From Phascolarctos cinereus (Eukaryota > Chordata > Mammalia > Diprotodontia > Phascolarctidae): a stretch of DNA of 64,000 bases. Location of the stretch: assembly GCF_002099425.1 (NCBI RefSeq), contig NW_018343973.1, positions 2,918,501 to 2,982,500 on the forward strand, read 5' to 3'. Each line of letters begins with the position of its first letter. Position 1 is the first letter of the stretch. A program made the position numbers and the translations under genes. Below are positions 44,251 to 54,475 of this stretch, piece by piece. Below the pieces are notes generated by a model. The model did not search any database and had not been told where the DNA came from. It worked only from the letters and a program-made list of their open reading frames with translations.

Positions 44251-45185
44251 TGTTATCCTCAAACAAATTTTGTATGATTGGTAAAGTAGAAACATAGGGT
44301 AACTTATTTATAGTATTCCAGTTTCTGGTTTTTGACAACAATAAAGCCAATTTTTTTTTCCATTGCTTTCAGTTTTCCCCTATTTCAGAAGCCCTGAGAA
44401 TTGATCCCTTAATACTCTTACATTACCTTACTCTGTTATGAGAAAAATGCTTTGCAAACTTTATGCCACCGTATAAAAGTGAGGTTGTTTCCTTAGGATG
44501 TTGTGCAGTTTCCCCAGGATTTAGGATTATTCCATTTTCTTCGGCCTTGGATTGAAGTGATTTTTCAGTTGATGAGCAAGCCTAGGTGCCTTCAATTTAG
44601 ACCATACATTTTACTCTTCCACCTAGGACATGCTGGTTAAGGCAGAATTCTACAGCTCCATAGACTCTGTAGGCTCCTTTGTATTCAAGCTGGTTAGGGA
44701 GATAATCCAAACCACAAGCCGGTGGGACCAGGGCACCATTTTCCATTCCTCCCTCATCCTCAGCTCATACTTCCTGATGAGAATGACCGCAATGAATGTC
44801 AGAGCTCTAGGAAACCAAACTGTGAGATGGCCTTCTAATAAATGTTCTGACCCAGCGGTGCCAGGAGGATCAGGTATCAGAAACTGGCCTGTTTTTCACC
44901 AGCCTGTGTAATAAATAATGATGGATGGCTCCCCAAAGGGTCACGAGTTCATTTCACTTGGAGACAGTAATACTCTGTACTAACACAGGACCAACTCTTC
45001 TAGGGGAATGCAAAGTGCTATGTTGTGCTTTCCAGAAGGGGTGCTGCTGTTTGGAAGTTTTATGCCGTCCATTGGAAACTTTAAAGTACTATAAAGTGTT
45101 TAGCTACTTTATTATTTCATTGCTACATTCCTCCTCCAATGTTTTATTGTGGCATGGAAATGATCTTAGGCTCTCAAAGACTAGG
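44251..45185. other. unassigned (about 0.9 kb)
   Basis: Unique-looking. The 93-codon frame at 44630-44911 follows a pyrimidine tract ending in CCTAG but shows no recognisable domain and no clear donor, so it is not called. Confidence 0.35.
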
Positions 45186-45189
45186 CATA

Positions 45190-45860
45190 TCAGTTAGTCA
45201 ATAAATGTTATGTGCCAGGCACTGTGCTAAGTAGTAGGGTTACAATGAAAGCTGAAAGTCAGAACCTGCCCTCAAAGAGCTCACAGTCTAATAGAGGAGA
45301 CAACATCAACAACAAAAAAAACCTATAAATGCAAAAAATGTACAAACAAGCTACATATAGAATAAATGGACAATAATCAACAGAGAAGGTGAGATTTGAG
45401 CTGTGACTTTAAGGAAGCTAAAGAAGTTAAGAGATGGAGGTTCATACTTGGGGGACTGCCAGTGAAAATGCTCAGTCAGGAGATGGAGTGCCTTGTTCAA
45501 GCAACAGCAAGATACAAGTGCCATTGAATCACAAAGTACATAGAGAGGATTTAAGATATAAGTAGCCTAGAAAAATGGCAGGGGTGGGAGAGAGGAAAGC
45601 AGCTTTGGCTTTGACTGCCAAACTGAGGATTTTATATTTGATCCTGATAGGTGATGGAGAACCACAGGAATTTATTGAGTAAGAAAGTGACATGGTCAGC
45701 CTGAGCTTTAGGAAAATCACTTTGGCTAGGTGAAAGATGGCTGAGGGAGAGAGTTGTGGCAGGCAGGCCAACCACTATGTAAGCAGAGGAAAAGCTGTGT
45801 TAGGTCCTACCAAACCAGTGAGGCTTTTAGTAGGGACCCAGTGAAAGAGTCTAGCAAAAT
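45190..45860 (-). mobile_element. L2 3' region, long copy
   Basis: Ordered reverse L2 landmarks: 'tatgtgccaggcactgtgct', 'ctgccctcaaagagctcaca', 'caaactgaggattttatatt', 'aggaaaatcactttggctag'. About 670 bp, the longest uninterrupted minus-strand L2 3' piece in the window. Confidence 0.75.
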
Positions 45861-46199
45861 CTGGATAAGTTCATCACCAGGTTGGTCTCAGGGTGATTAA
45901 TTTTTTAGCCTCAGCAACTATTCAATATAATTTTTTTCTCTGAATATTTTCCTTTTTTAATGATTCAAACATGTGCAAACATTTTAATATAAAAATATGG
46001 GACTGTAACAAAATTTTCCTTCATGTCTGTATACCATTCTGATCTCTCTTCTGTTCTGTTCTACGTATTTTAAAATATTTCATTGGTGCTCTCTTCTTTC
46101 ATTTTTTTCTTTTTTGGGGAAATTATTCTATCATAACCTGATAATTCCTCCTTCCAGAAGTTTTCCCTCTTTTCTTTTATTAATTTGTCTTTCCCACTA
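45861..46199. other. unassigned AT-rich
   Basis: May include the worn 3' UTR of the L1 that follows. Confidence 0.3.
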
Positions 46200-46592
46200 C
46201 TTATTTCCCATCATTAGTAAGGTTTTTTTAATATGAAAAACAAATCATTCAATACACAGTTGTATATTCTGGCAAAACAAATCCCCACATTAGACATGTC
46301 TGAAAACATGTGTCTCCTGAGTTTTAAGTTCATCACCTCTCTGGCAGGAGGTGAATGCCATGTTTCATCTTCATTCTTTTGGACTCATGGTATATTATTG
46401 TGATGATCAAATTCAACGTTTTTAAGAGTTATTTTTCTCCAAATGATTGTTATAATTCGTTTTCATGAAGTTGCTCCCAAGTTTCTCTGACATTTTATGA
46501 TTTCTTATGGCACAGTAATATTCCATTAGATATTTCCCAATATGAGAGCAGTCCCTTAGTTTTCAATTTTTGGCCACCATGAAAAGAGCTAT
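46200..46592 (-). mobile_element. L1 3' end, older copy
   Basis: Reverse L1 landmarks: 'ggcacagtaatattccatta' (ORF2 end), 'tttttggccaccatgaaaag', with its 3' UTR to the left. More diverged than the adjoining copy. Confidence 0.7.
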
Positions 46593-46596
46593 TATA

Positions 46597-47255
46597 CTTT
46601 TAAAAAAATTTATTTTCAGTTCCAAATTCTTTCCTTCCCTCCACCCCTTCCCCACTCAATGAGAAGGCAAGAAATGGGATACCTCTTATACATATGAAGT
46701 CATGCAAAACATATTTCCATATTAGCCATGTTGCAGAAGGGGGGAAAAAAACAAGAAAAATAAAGTGAAAGAAAATGTGCTTTATTCTGCACTGAGTCCA
46801 TCAGTTCTGTCTCTGGACGTGGAGAGTCAGCATGAGTCCTTTAAAATTGTCATGGATCATTGTATTGATCATAGTAACTAAGTCTTTCATAGGTGATTGT
46901 CTTTACAATATTGTTGTTACTGTACAACAGTCTCCTACTTCTTATCACTTCATCCTACATCAGTTCATATTAGTCTTCCTAGGTGTGTCTGAAATTGTCC
47001 ACTTTGTTATTTCTTACAGAACAGTAGTGTTCCATCACAATCATATATTCAACCATTCCCCAAGTGATGGGCATCCTCTCATTTTGCAAATCTTTGCCTC
47101 CACAAAAAGAGCTGCTACAAATATTTTTGTACATACAGAGCCTTTTCTTTTCTTTCATTTCTTTGGAGATATTGTCCTACTAATGATTTTGCTATACCAA
47201 AAATTATGCACAGTTCAGTAACTTTATAGCATAGTTCCAAATTAGCCATTGCCAT
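46597..47255 (-). mobile_element. L1 3' end, younger copy
   Basis: Starts with a reverse A-rich tail at about 46597 ('tttaaaaaaatttattttca'), then the 3' UTR, 'gaacagtagtgttccatcac', 'cattccccaagtgatgggca', 'ccacaaaaagagctgctaca' and 'atagttccaaattagccatt'. It abuts the older minus-strand L1 in its ORF2 end and is 5'-truncated. Confidence 0.82.
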
Positions 47256-47540
47256 TATGTTATAGATGAGTTATGTCCTGCATTAGGGGAGTCAGAACCT
47301 TTATTGGCAAAATAATAAGTCTTTGAAGTATTGAAATATCGTTATTGTCACAATTTCAAAACCTGAGGAAGTCCTCTGGCATATCATCTGGACCCTCTTA
47401 TAGTGAAGTTATGAAAAGATATGAGTAAGAATTAAACAGGAGGTACAGAATAGACGTCCTCCAGTCTGTATCACTGAAGGAGATGTCCACATCAATGAGA
47501 TCATAGTTATATTTGAGTACTTAAACCATTCTATGCTCTG
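47256..47540. other. unassigned
   Basis: Nothing recognised. Confidence 0.3.
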
Positions 47541-47544
47541 TGAG

Positions 47545-47760
47545 AGACAGTTGGTGTTGTAGGGAAAGTGGTTGGAGGACTTGGCTTTTGGATCTGACTC
47601 TGCCATTTATTAGCTGTGTAACTGGACAAGTCACTTTAACCTCTAAGCCTCAATTTCCTCATCTGCAAAATGAAAATAACAATATTCATACTATACATTG
47701 CTCAGTTGTTGGAAGGAAAGCACTTTGTAAATTATAAAGTGCCAGGAAAATGTGAGCTGC
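47545..47760 (+). mobile_element. Ther/MIR-type SINE
   Basis: 'gatctgactctgccatttat', 'tcaatttcctcatctgcaaa', 'attataaagtgccaggaaaa'. Confidence 0.78.
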
Positions 47761-47821
47761 TCTCATAATAAAACCATTAAGGTTGCTTAACCTGGAAAGA
47801 AAAGATGTATGGGGGACATGC

Positions 47822-48200
47822 TTTGTTGTTCAGTTATGTCCAACTTTTTGTGACTCCATGGACCTTGTATCCATTGGACTTTCTTGGCAAGGATCTGGAG
47901 TGGTTTGCCATTTCCTTCTCAGTGGATTAAGGCAAACAGAGATTAAGTGACTTGCCCAAGGTCATATAACTAATAAGTGTCTGAATCCAGATTTGACTCA
48001 GGTCTTCCCAATGCCAGGCCTAGCATTTTTTTTTAAGGCGATTAGGATTAAGTGAGTTGTCCGGGGTCATGCAGCTGTAGTATGAGTTAGTGTTTGGTCT
48101 GACACCGGATTTGAACTCAGGTCCTCCTGACTTCAGGGCTGGGTGCGCTATCCACTGCGCCACCTAGCTGCCCCTAGGCCTAGCATTCTACCCTCTGAGC
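47822..48200 (-). mobile_element. RTE-tailed SINE split by another SINE
   Basis: Tail 'tttgttgttcagttatgtcc', 'agtggtttgccatttccttc', 'acttgcccaaggtcatataa'; the head resumes after the inner SINE ('cattctaccctctgagcc'). Confidence 0.85.
48028..48175 (-). mobile_element. poly(A)-tailed tRNA-derived SINE inside an RTE-SINE
   Basis: Short reverse tail, 'aaggcgattaggattaagtg', 'aactcaggtcctcctgactt', head 'ccactgcgccacctagctgc'. A perfect 12-bp target-site duplication AGGCCTAGCATT lies at 48016-48027 and 48176-48187. Confidence 0.95.
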
Positions 48201-48357
48201 CTGATAGCTTCTTTGAATATTTGAACTGCTGTTAAGGGGATTTGATGAAACCTAAAGGCAGAAGGAGGAACACTTGATAGAGTTCTGAAGGAGGCAAACT
48301 TGTCACCAAGCTGAGCCATCTAACAGCCAAACAAGGTGCTTCAAAAAAGCATCGTAC

Positions 48358-48535
48358 CGGGGCAGCTAGGTGATGCAGTGGATAGAGCACCGGCCCTGGA
48401 GTCAGGAGGACCTGAGTTCAAATGTGGTCTCAGAGGCATAACACTTACTAGCTGTGTGACCCTGAGCAAGTCACTTAATCCCATTGCCTAACCAAAAAAC
48501 CAAAAACAAACCAAAAAAACCCCAAACAAACCATG
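48358..48535 (+). mobile_element. poly(A)-tailed tRNA-derived SINE, complete and little diverged
   Basis: Starts 'ggggcagctaggtgatgcag', then 'tggatagagcaccggccctg', 'gctgtgtgaccctgagcaag' and an A-rich CAAAAA tail. Its RNA polymerase III A- and B-box regions ('gatgcagtggat', 'gagttcaaatg') are recognisable. Confidence 0.92.
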
Positions 48536-48660
48536 GTGCTCCTTGTAATTGGAAGTGTGGAAGACAAGATCTGATGACCACTGCCAAGAATGTTGGAGAA
48601 GACTTGTAGGGGATGATCTTAGAGGCCTTTTCCAATTGGAAAAATGTATGATTCCATGAC

Positions 48661-49337
48661 GAGAGCTGCTGTTGGGTGGGAATGGATGCGGAGTCAAGAA
48701 AGACCAAAGCAAGGATCTCTTACAAGCAAAGGATGTCTTTCCCTCTGACATCAACTGAACTCTATCAATTAAAACGGGAGGTCACTTTTTGTTGCTGTTG
48801 TTGTTGTTGAATTCAGCCACAGACTCTGCATTCTCCTTCCTGGACAAATCTGAACCATGAACCCCAGTACATAAGATAAGCCATCATGGTAACCCTTCCT
48901 GTTACTATGTGTGAAAGACAGATTAGTAATGAAAAAATATATACATATCCCAGGCCTGTTTTCAATTATAAGCAGATTTAGGAGTCTTGGTTGGGAGGGG
49001 GAAGGGAATGTGCAGATTCTTTGCTGCTTTACCACCTCCTGCATTTGATTCTTTTATCTCCTTTAGGATGGCCCACATCCCATCATGCCACACCACTGGC
49101 TAAATAAACCCCTTAAATCTACCTTTTGTGTGACTCTAATCCTTTTATTTCCTAAATCTTATTTAATCCAAAGAGCTTCCTTTCATCTCTTTAACTGTCC
49201 ATTGGGTCACTCCTACATCCTATCAACAGCCCCTGAAAATCCTGGATGGAGTTAAAAAGCTTTTCAGGGTTTCCCTCATTCTCATTAGATTCTCCTCTAA
49301 CTAGGTAACACCTGCTGAATGCCATATTGAAGCCATC
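48661..49337. other. unassigned
   Basis: Nothing named. A short (TTG)n run lies at 48792-48808. Confidence 0.3.
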
Positions 49338-49354
49338 CCCCCCCCCCCCCCCCC
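49338..49354. repeat. poly(C) homopolymer
   Basis: An uninterrupted C-run of about 16-17 bases, unusual in so AT-rich a region and prone to sequencing length error. Confidence 0.9.
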
Positions 49355-49770
49355 GTGAAAGCAGCTTATAACCCCATCCCAGCTTTGGTTCAGTACAGTG
49401 CTATCTTATTGCTAGGGGGAAAACCCCCTTCCTGTGCTTCCATTCCTCAGCCCCAAGCACAAGATGAGGCCCAGGCTTTGCCCACCCAGTTTACAGTGTT
49501 CAAGGGAAGAAAAAGATCCCATTTCTTTTCAGTGAGACACTGCACTCGGATTTTGCCTTAAACAACAGATTATGACAAAATTAAAGTCCAATTTAATCAA
49601 AAGCAACAGGACATTGTCCAGCTAACTTTTTTGTCTTCTTCAATGGAAATAATGGGATGATCGTGGAAGAAAGAGCTAATAAAAATTCATTCACTGGCCA
49701 AAAGAAGGGAAGGAACGAATCTAACTAATTCAATTCAGTTCAGTTCAGTTCAAATCAATTCACTGCAACT
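49355..49770. other. unassigned, with a short (CAGTT)n run
   Basis: 49728-49750 reads 'attcaattcagttcagttca', a CAGTT-type run like that ending BovB elements, here without a LINE body. Confidence 0.4.
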
Positions 49771-49945
49771 ACAGGGTTGAAAGGAACCTCAGAGGTCATC
49801 TAGGGCAACCCATATCTGGAAAAAAAAATCCTTTCTCAATATCCCTGGCAAGTGGCCATCCAAGCTCCACTTGAAACCTTGAGTGAGAGGCAATGTCCTG
49901 AGGCAGCCCTTCTATTTGCAGGCAGCTCAGACTGTTCAGTTTAAT
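49770..49945 (-). mobile_element. CR1/L3 3' end fragment
   Basis: 'aggaacctcagaggtcatct', 'agtggccatccaagctccac', 'cctgaggcagcccttctatt' in reverse order. Confidence 0.65.
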
Positions 49946-49989
49946 TCAGTTCAACATCACAGAATCTCAAATGCAAAGAACCCAAGAGA

Positions 49990-50085
49990 CTACGGAGTCC
50001 CAAAAGGACTCCTCTGGTAATCTGATGAAGCATATGGACCCCTTTGCCAAAAGTTTTCAAATGCATAACATAAAAATATAGGTTC
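49990..50085 (+). mobile_element. hAT-like element remnant (family C)
   Basis: 'tggacccctttgccaaaagt' and 'tttcaaatgcataacataaa' fit the family seen at 4890-5085 and 17335-17530. Cut by the CTTTC tract. Confidence 0.4.
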
Positions 50086-50094
50086 TTTGCTTTC

Positions 50095-50410
50095 TTTTTT
50101 CCTTCCTTTCCTTTCCTTTCCTTTCCTTTCCTTTCCTTTCCTTTCCTTTCCTTTCCTTTCCTTTCCTTTCCTTTCCTTTCCTTTCCTTTCCTTTCCTTTC
50201 CTTTCCTTTCCTTTCCTTTCCTTTCCTTTCCTGTCCTGTCCTGTCCTTTCCTTTCCTTTCCTTTCCTTTCCTGTCCTTCCCTTCTTTTCTCTTCCCTTCC
50301 TTCTTTCTTTTTTCTTTTTCTTTGTCTTTATTCCTTTCTTTCACACCTTTTCTCTCCTTCCCTCTCTTTTTTCCTTCTTTCTTTCCTACCTTCTTTCTTT
50401 CCTTCTTTCT
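50095..50410. repeat. (CTTTC)n/(TTTCC)n pentanucleotide tract
   Basis: About 27 nearly perfect TTTCC units (50100-50230), then TGTCC variants, more TTTCC, then degenerate CTTT/TTCC text to 50410. One strand is almost pure pyrimidine for about 300 bp. The open frames (LSFPF or KGKER repeats) are artefacts. Confidence 0.97.
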
Positions 50411-50477
50411 TGTGAGTGAGAATGAAAGATTGCTTGATTATTGAAAAAAATAAACATTTAAAAAACTACTTTTTGAA

Positions 50478-50780
50478 AGCTAAAGCATTTATTGAGCACT
50501 TATTTTGTGCCAGGAACGACACAAGGGCTGGAGATAAAACTGCAACAAAGCCAGACAATTTCCATCTCAAGGATTTACGTTCTAAGAGGAGAAGGTTGTA
50601 CATAAAAAGGAGCTAGACAGAGAGGTTGGGGGAGTTATGGCAGCATGATTAAGGAATGATGACTGAGATGCAACATCAAGGCCTGATTATAGCTAGTGCA
50701 AGGTGAAAGCTTACCTAGTAGAACCCAGGGTAGTTCTAGAGGCAAAGGCAAAGTCTTGGGGTGAGGCATGAAGAGAATGA
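50478..50780. repeat. unclassified repeat family X / L2-type terminus, copy 2
   Basis: 'ttattgagcacttattttgt' and 'ggatttacgttctaagagga' then 'acataaaaaggagctagaca' follow the order at 56815-56940. Confidence 0.45.
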
Positions 50781-51219
50781 GGATGATGATTAGAATACTG
50801 GTAAATTAGTCTAGAAATGATTGTCTGTGTTGTTGTGGTCTTTGTTTTAAATATCCTATGTTTGTACCTGAGCCTCTGGGCCCATAGTAATTCTTCTCTG
50901 CACAATTCTCTACCAGGGAACACCTTTGCTTAAAGTTATCCACTTTCTGATTGATTCCCCAATGATCACTCAGGCTCCAGTTTTCCCTTGTCAGCAAATC
51001 ATTGTTTACTCACTGCCTTGATGCTCTAAGAGACTGATAAGAAATTTAGTTTACATAGGCCATATTATTATCCTGCAGATTCCACAGAAATTCTGGACTT
51101 TCTGAGAGATAAGAGGATACAAAGTCAGTGAAGGGTTTTCATAATGGCAAGCTCCCATTTCCCCAGGTCACAGCCAACCCACCCTTCACAAATCCCACTT
51201 TTCAGGGGGTGTTAAAGAG
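50781..51219. other. unassigned
   Basis: Nothing recognised. Confidence 0.3.
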
Positions 51220-51400
51220 CAGTAGTGTCAAACTCTAATAGGAAAGAGGGCCATTAAACCAAGGACCCCTGAAAGCACATATTGACTTAGAAAACCACAT
51301 ATTAACATTTTCTATGTTTTATTGTAATTTCATTTGTTAAATATTTTCTTATTACATTTTAATCTGAGTGCAACAGATGTGGCTCTAAATTTGCACATCA
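51220..51400 (+). mobile_element. hAT-type MITE (family A), left part
   Basis: Starts 'cagtagtgtcaaactctaat'; shares 'tattgacttagaaaaccaca' style text and 'gttaaatattttcttattac' with 32501-32685. The right terminus is not seen. Confidence 0.65.
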
Positions 51401-51419
51401 CATGTTTCTTTTGAGCTAC

Positions 51420-52375
51420 TGCAATTCTGCTTCATTCATAGAGTTCAGTGCCTTCTTTGATGTGGGCACACCAGGCTGGGCAGTCCTGTGCCAGTTTCTT
51501 CTGTCTCACAATTGATCCCAATGTTCTTCACAGAGACCTTGAGAGTGTCCATATATAGCTTTTTCTGACCTCTGTGTGAGCACTTGCTTTGTGTGAGTTT
51601 GCCATAAAATAGACTTTTAAGCAAGCATACGTTTGGCCAGCCCATCGGAGTCATGCTCTATCATAGAGTTTGAATGCTTGGCATTCAAAATGCTCCAGAA
51701 AGGTCCTTGGTGTCTGGTATCTTATCTTGCTAGATGATCTTCAGAATCTTCCTAAGACAATTCAAATAGAAGCAATTCAGTTTCTCAGCGTGGCACTGGT
51801 GTATTGTCCAGGTTTCACAGGGGTACAACAATGAGGTGAGCACAACAGCTCTGTAGACCTTCAGTTTGGTAGATAGTCACAGGAGTAGGGAACCTGTGGT
51901 CTCAAGGCCACATGAGGCCTTCTAGGTCCTTGGGTGCAACCTTTTGACTGAATGCAAGTTTTACAGAACAAATCTTTTTATCAAGGGGATTTGCTCTGTG
52001 AAGTTTGGATCTAGTCAAAGGGCCACACTTGAGGACCTAGAGGACTACATGTGGCCTTGAAGCTGCAGGCTCCTCACCTCTGATCTGTCACCTCATCTCT
52101 CCCACACTTTCTTTCAGAGCCTCCCAAACACTGAACTAACTCTGGCAATGTGTGTGCCAACCTCGTTATCAATGTGTGTCTGGAAAGTGTACTGCTAAGG
52201 TAAGTGAACTTATCCACAGCTTTTAAAATTTCTCCATTTGCTGTAACCGATGATTCCACATAATAGGTGGTGTAGTACTGGCCAGTAGAGCACCTGTTTT
52301 CTTGGTGTTAATTGTCAGGCCAAAATTAGCACAAATGGCAGAGAATCAATCCATACACTGTTGTTTTGTGTTATT
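51420..52375 (-). mobile_element. LINE reverse-transcriptase C-terminal relic (RTE-like lineage), split by a MITE
   Basis: Two minus-strand frames keep conserved text: 52074-52259 has NGEILKAVDKFTYLSSTLSR, and 51445-51654 has FYGKLTQSKCSHRGQKKLYM with DTLKVSVKN. These match the C-terminal region of the RT family whose members read NGEKLKAVDKFTYLGS...LS and LYGEL..GKR..GGQKKR.KDTLK. A fold-back MITE (51880-52082) splits the relic. Several stops and shifts. It differs from the BovB-type RTE next to it. Exact clade uncertain. Confidence 0.7.
51880..52082. mobile_element. hAT-type fold-back MITE (family B), complete
   Basis: Ends 'caggagtagggaacctg' and 'caggctcctcacctctg' are imperfect inverted repeats, and the whole 203 bp folds on itself: 'ctaggtccttgggtgcaacc' pairs with 'cacttgaggacctagag', and 'acagaacaaatctttttatc' with 'aaggggatttgctctgtgaa'. 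No coding capacity. A deleted copy lies at 22970-23112. Confidence 0.85.
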
Positions 52376-52399
52376 TTTTCCCGCAGTAGCAATGCAGTA

Positions 52400-52848
52400 A
52401 CTTTTTTTTTTTTCAGAAGCAATGTATGGCTGTGAGAGTTGGATTATAAGGAAAGCTGAGTGCTACAGAATCTATGCTTTTGAATCGTGGTTTTGGAGAA
52501 GACTTTTGAGAGTCCCTTGAACAGCAAAGAGATCAAATTAGTGGATACTAAAAGAAATTAATTCAGACTATTCACTGGAAGGTCAAATATTGAAATTGAA
52601 ACTTAAATACTTTGGCCACAAAATGAGAAGACAGGACTCATTGGAAAAGATCCGGGTGTTGGGAAAGATTGAAGGACAAAGGAAAAAAAGGGATGGCAGA
52701 GGATGAGATGGATAGATAGTGTCATGGAAGCAATGAATATAAGCTTGGACAGACTTTGGGAGATAATGGAAGATAAAAGGGCCTAGTGTGCCATATAGTT
52801 GATGAGGTCATGAAGAGTCAGACACAACTGAATGACTGAACAACAAAA
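52400..52848 (+). mobile_element. RTE (BovB-type) LINE 3' end
   Basis: Conserved ORF end: 'tatggctgtgagagttggat', 'ttgagagtcccttgaacagc', 'actttggccacaaaatgaga', 'gggaaagattgaaggacaaa', 'gcagaggatgagatggatag', and the 3' terminus 'gaagagtcagacacaactga' with 'atgactgaacaacaaaa'. Translation keeps YGCESWI, YFGHKMRR and GKIEG-type motifs typical of BovB. 5'-truncated. Its terminus is the one shared by the RTE-tailed SINEs in this window. Confidence 0.92.
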
Positions 52849-53645
52849 ATTTACTTATGTTATGCTTATATATTTCCTGATCTTTGATTTCATCAGGGTA
52901 AGGTTCTTCCTAGAGATGGAAGCTCCCTCTACTGATACAGGTTAACACCTCCTATGCAATTTATATTTTCAGAAAGTTACGTGGATCATTGAGAGGTTAA
53001 GTTACTTGTTCAGGGTGTACTATGAGGTGCACTTATAGCTGATTTATCTTTACACATTCATGACAGAAACACTAATTAGACTTAGACTTCCCAATGCATG
53101 TAATCAAACTTAATTAATCAATATGTTAGAACAATACAAGCCATTGCCTCCCCTAAGAACAAACTACTGAACTATATTTTAGAGGTCCCTATGATCTTCT
53201 TGCATACCAGAGTTATGACAAGATTCCCACTTTGCCCAGCTAGAGGTTATATGTCTCCTTCAGAGATAGGTATCTGACATTTCCTGTCAATCAGTCAATC
53301 AACATTGCCCTTGAGCAAAGGCTGCTCAAGTCTCAAGTTCAGAGAACTCAGGAGTCAGTTACAGTTGCAGCTAATGGCATAGGGCCTAAGGTGGATTTCT
53401 TATGGTTCTAGCTAAAGATGTTCCTAAGTTGTTTACCACACAATTTGATTGGTAATTTATTGGTGGTGTGTCCCATCAGAGGGTCAACACAGGCCCATTG
53501 GTTGTTTAAGAGCACATGCATGTCATTTGCTACATCATGCCACATACGTCCATATCTTAACAGAAAAATAACTGACTCAAAACTACTGGCTTAAAACAAA
53601 ATGGCATCAGTTACAGTCCGTTGACAAATATATTCCTACTATCTT
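52849..53645. other. unassigned
   Basis: Only 52960-53035 looks like a reverse MIR scrap. Confidence 0.3.
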
Positions 53646-53649
53646 GTTA

Positions 53650-53768
53650 TAGTAATAAAATTTAAAGTCACTACCAAGGGTCACAGTAATTCTATGTGTC
53701 AGGGGCAAGATTGGAAACTAGGTCATTCTGACTTTTAGGTCAGGTCTCTATCTATTATACCAAACTGT
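53650..53768 (-). mobile_element. SINE head fragment
   Basis: 'aaactaggtcattctgactt' and 'gtctctatctattataccaa' are the reverse SINE head, worn. Confidence 0.5.
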
Positions 53769-53816
53769 CTCTCATCCTCATGTATCTTCCTTGAGTACAT
53801 TCTGATCATCACTTTT

Positions 53817-53838
53817 TAATTAATTAATTAATTAATCG
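53817..53838. repeat. (TAAT)n run
   Basis: 'taattaattaattaattaat', about five units. Confidence 0.9.
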
Positions 53839-54400
53839 CTAAAGATAGGGATCACCTTATTTATTTCCATAACTCTAACCACTCCCCCAAAGCCTCAAAG
53901 ACAGTGTTATACATTTCAATATAAGAGAAAATGAATGTTCCTCCTTCTGACTTTGTTATTTCTATCAGCAACATCATTATATACTCAGCTTCCTGTATTA
54001 CGAACCTTAGACTTCTTGTGGATCTTCCTTCTTCCTTTTCCCATAGAGTCCTTTCTGTTCTCCCTCTGCTATCTCTCTAACATCTATCCTCCCTTTTCTC
54101 TTTCCACTGCCAACACCTGGTTTATCACTGCCTAATTGCACTAGTACAAAACCCACTGAATAGGTATTGCCTCCCCTGTTCAATCTGCCTTCACAGATTC
54201 TCACCTTCACAATCACAATCACAATCACACCTTCACCAGAATAATCATTCCCATTCCTAGCTAGATCTGGCCTCTGCTTCCAGATCCTCAGTACTTCCTA
54301 ATTGCCTGCAGAATCAAGTCCACACTCCTTTAACTAGTATTTAAGGGGAGAATAAAAGGAGGCCAAAGATAAATTTTTTTCTCCTTCACAGCTTTGCCTA
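53839..54400. other. unassigned, with an L2 scrap
   Basis: 54285-54345 ('ctaattgcctgcagaatcaa') is an L2 scrap. 54208-54230 is a short (CACAAT)n run. No gene. Confidence 0.4.
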
Positions 54401-54404
54401 CACT

Positions 54405-54434
54405 TCACCACTCTGGGTGGTTTCCTCATCTATA

Positions 54435-54475
<41 letters not shown>

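Larger units (their letters stand above)
47770..48660 (+). mobile_element. CR1/L3 3' end interrupted by three SINEs
   Basis: CR1/L3 pieces: 47770-47820 ('cttaacctggaaagaaaaga'), about 48205-48355 and 48536-48660 ('ccttttccaattggaaaaat', 'gtatgattccatga' at the 3' terminus). Inserts: an RTE-SINE that itself holds a poly(A)-type SINE, and a second poly(A)-type SINE. Confidence 0.65.

Noticed and set aside
48358-48460. tRNA-like sequence with A- and B-box text
   Set aside because: It is the head of a SINE with a 3' A-rich tail; it lacks a proper anticodon arm and acceptor stem, so no tRNA gene is called.
49728-49765. CAGTT run as the end of a BovB element
   Set aside because: No BovB body precedes it on either strand; it is only a short pentanucleotide run.
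50057-50419. 95- and 110-codon frames of KGKER and LSFPF repeats
   Set aside because: Produced by the CTTTC pentanucleotide tract on the two strands.
51880-52082. Palindrome considered as a microRNA precursor
   Set aside because: Too long, with hAT-like termini and a second genomic copy; better explained as a MITE. A microRNA derived from it is not excluded but has no support here.
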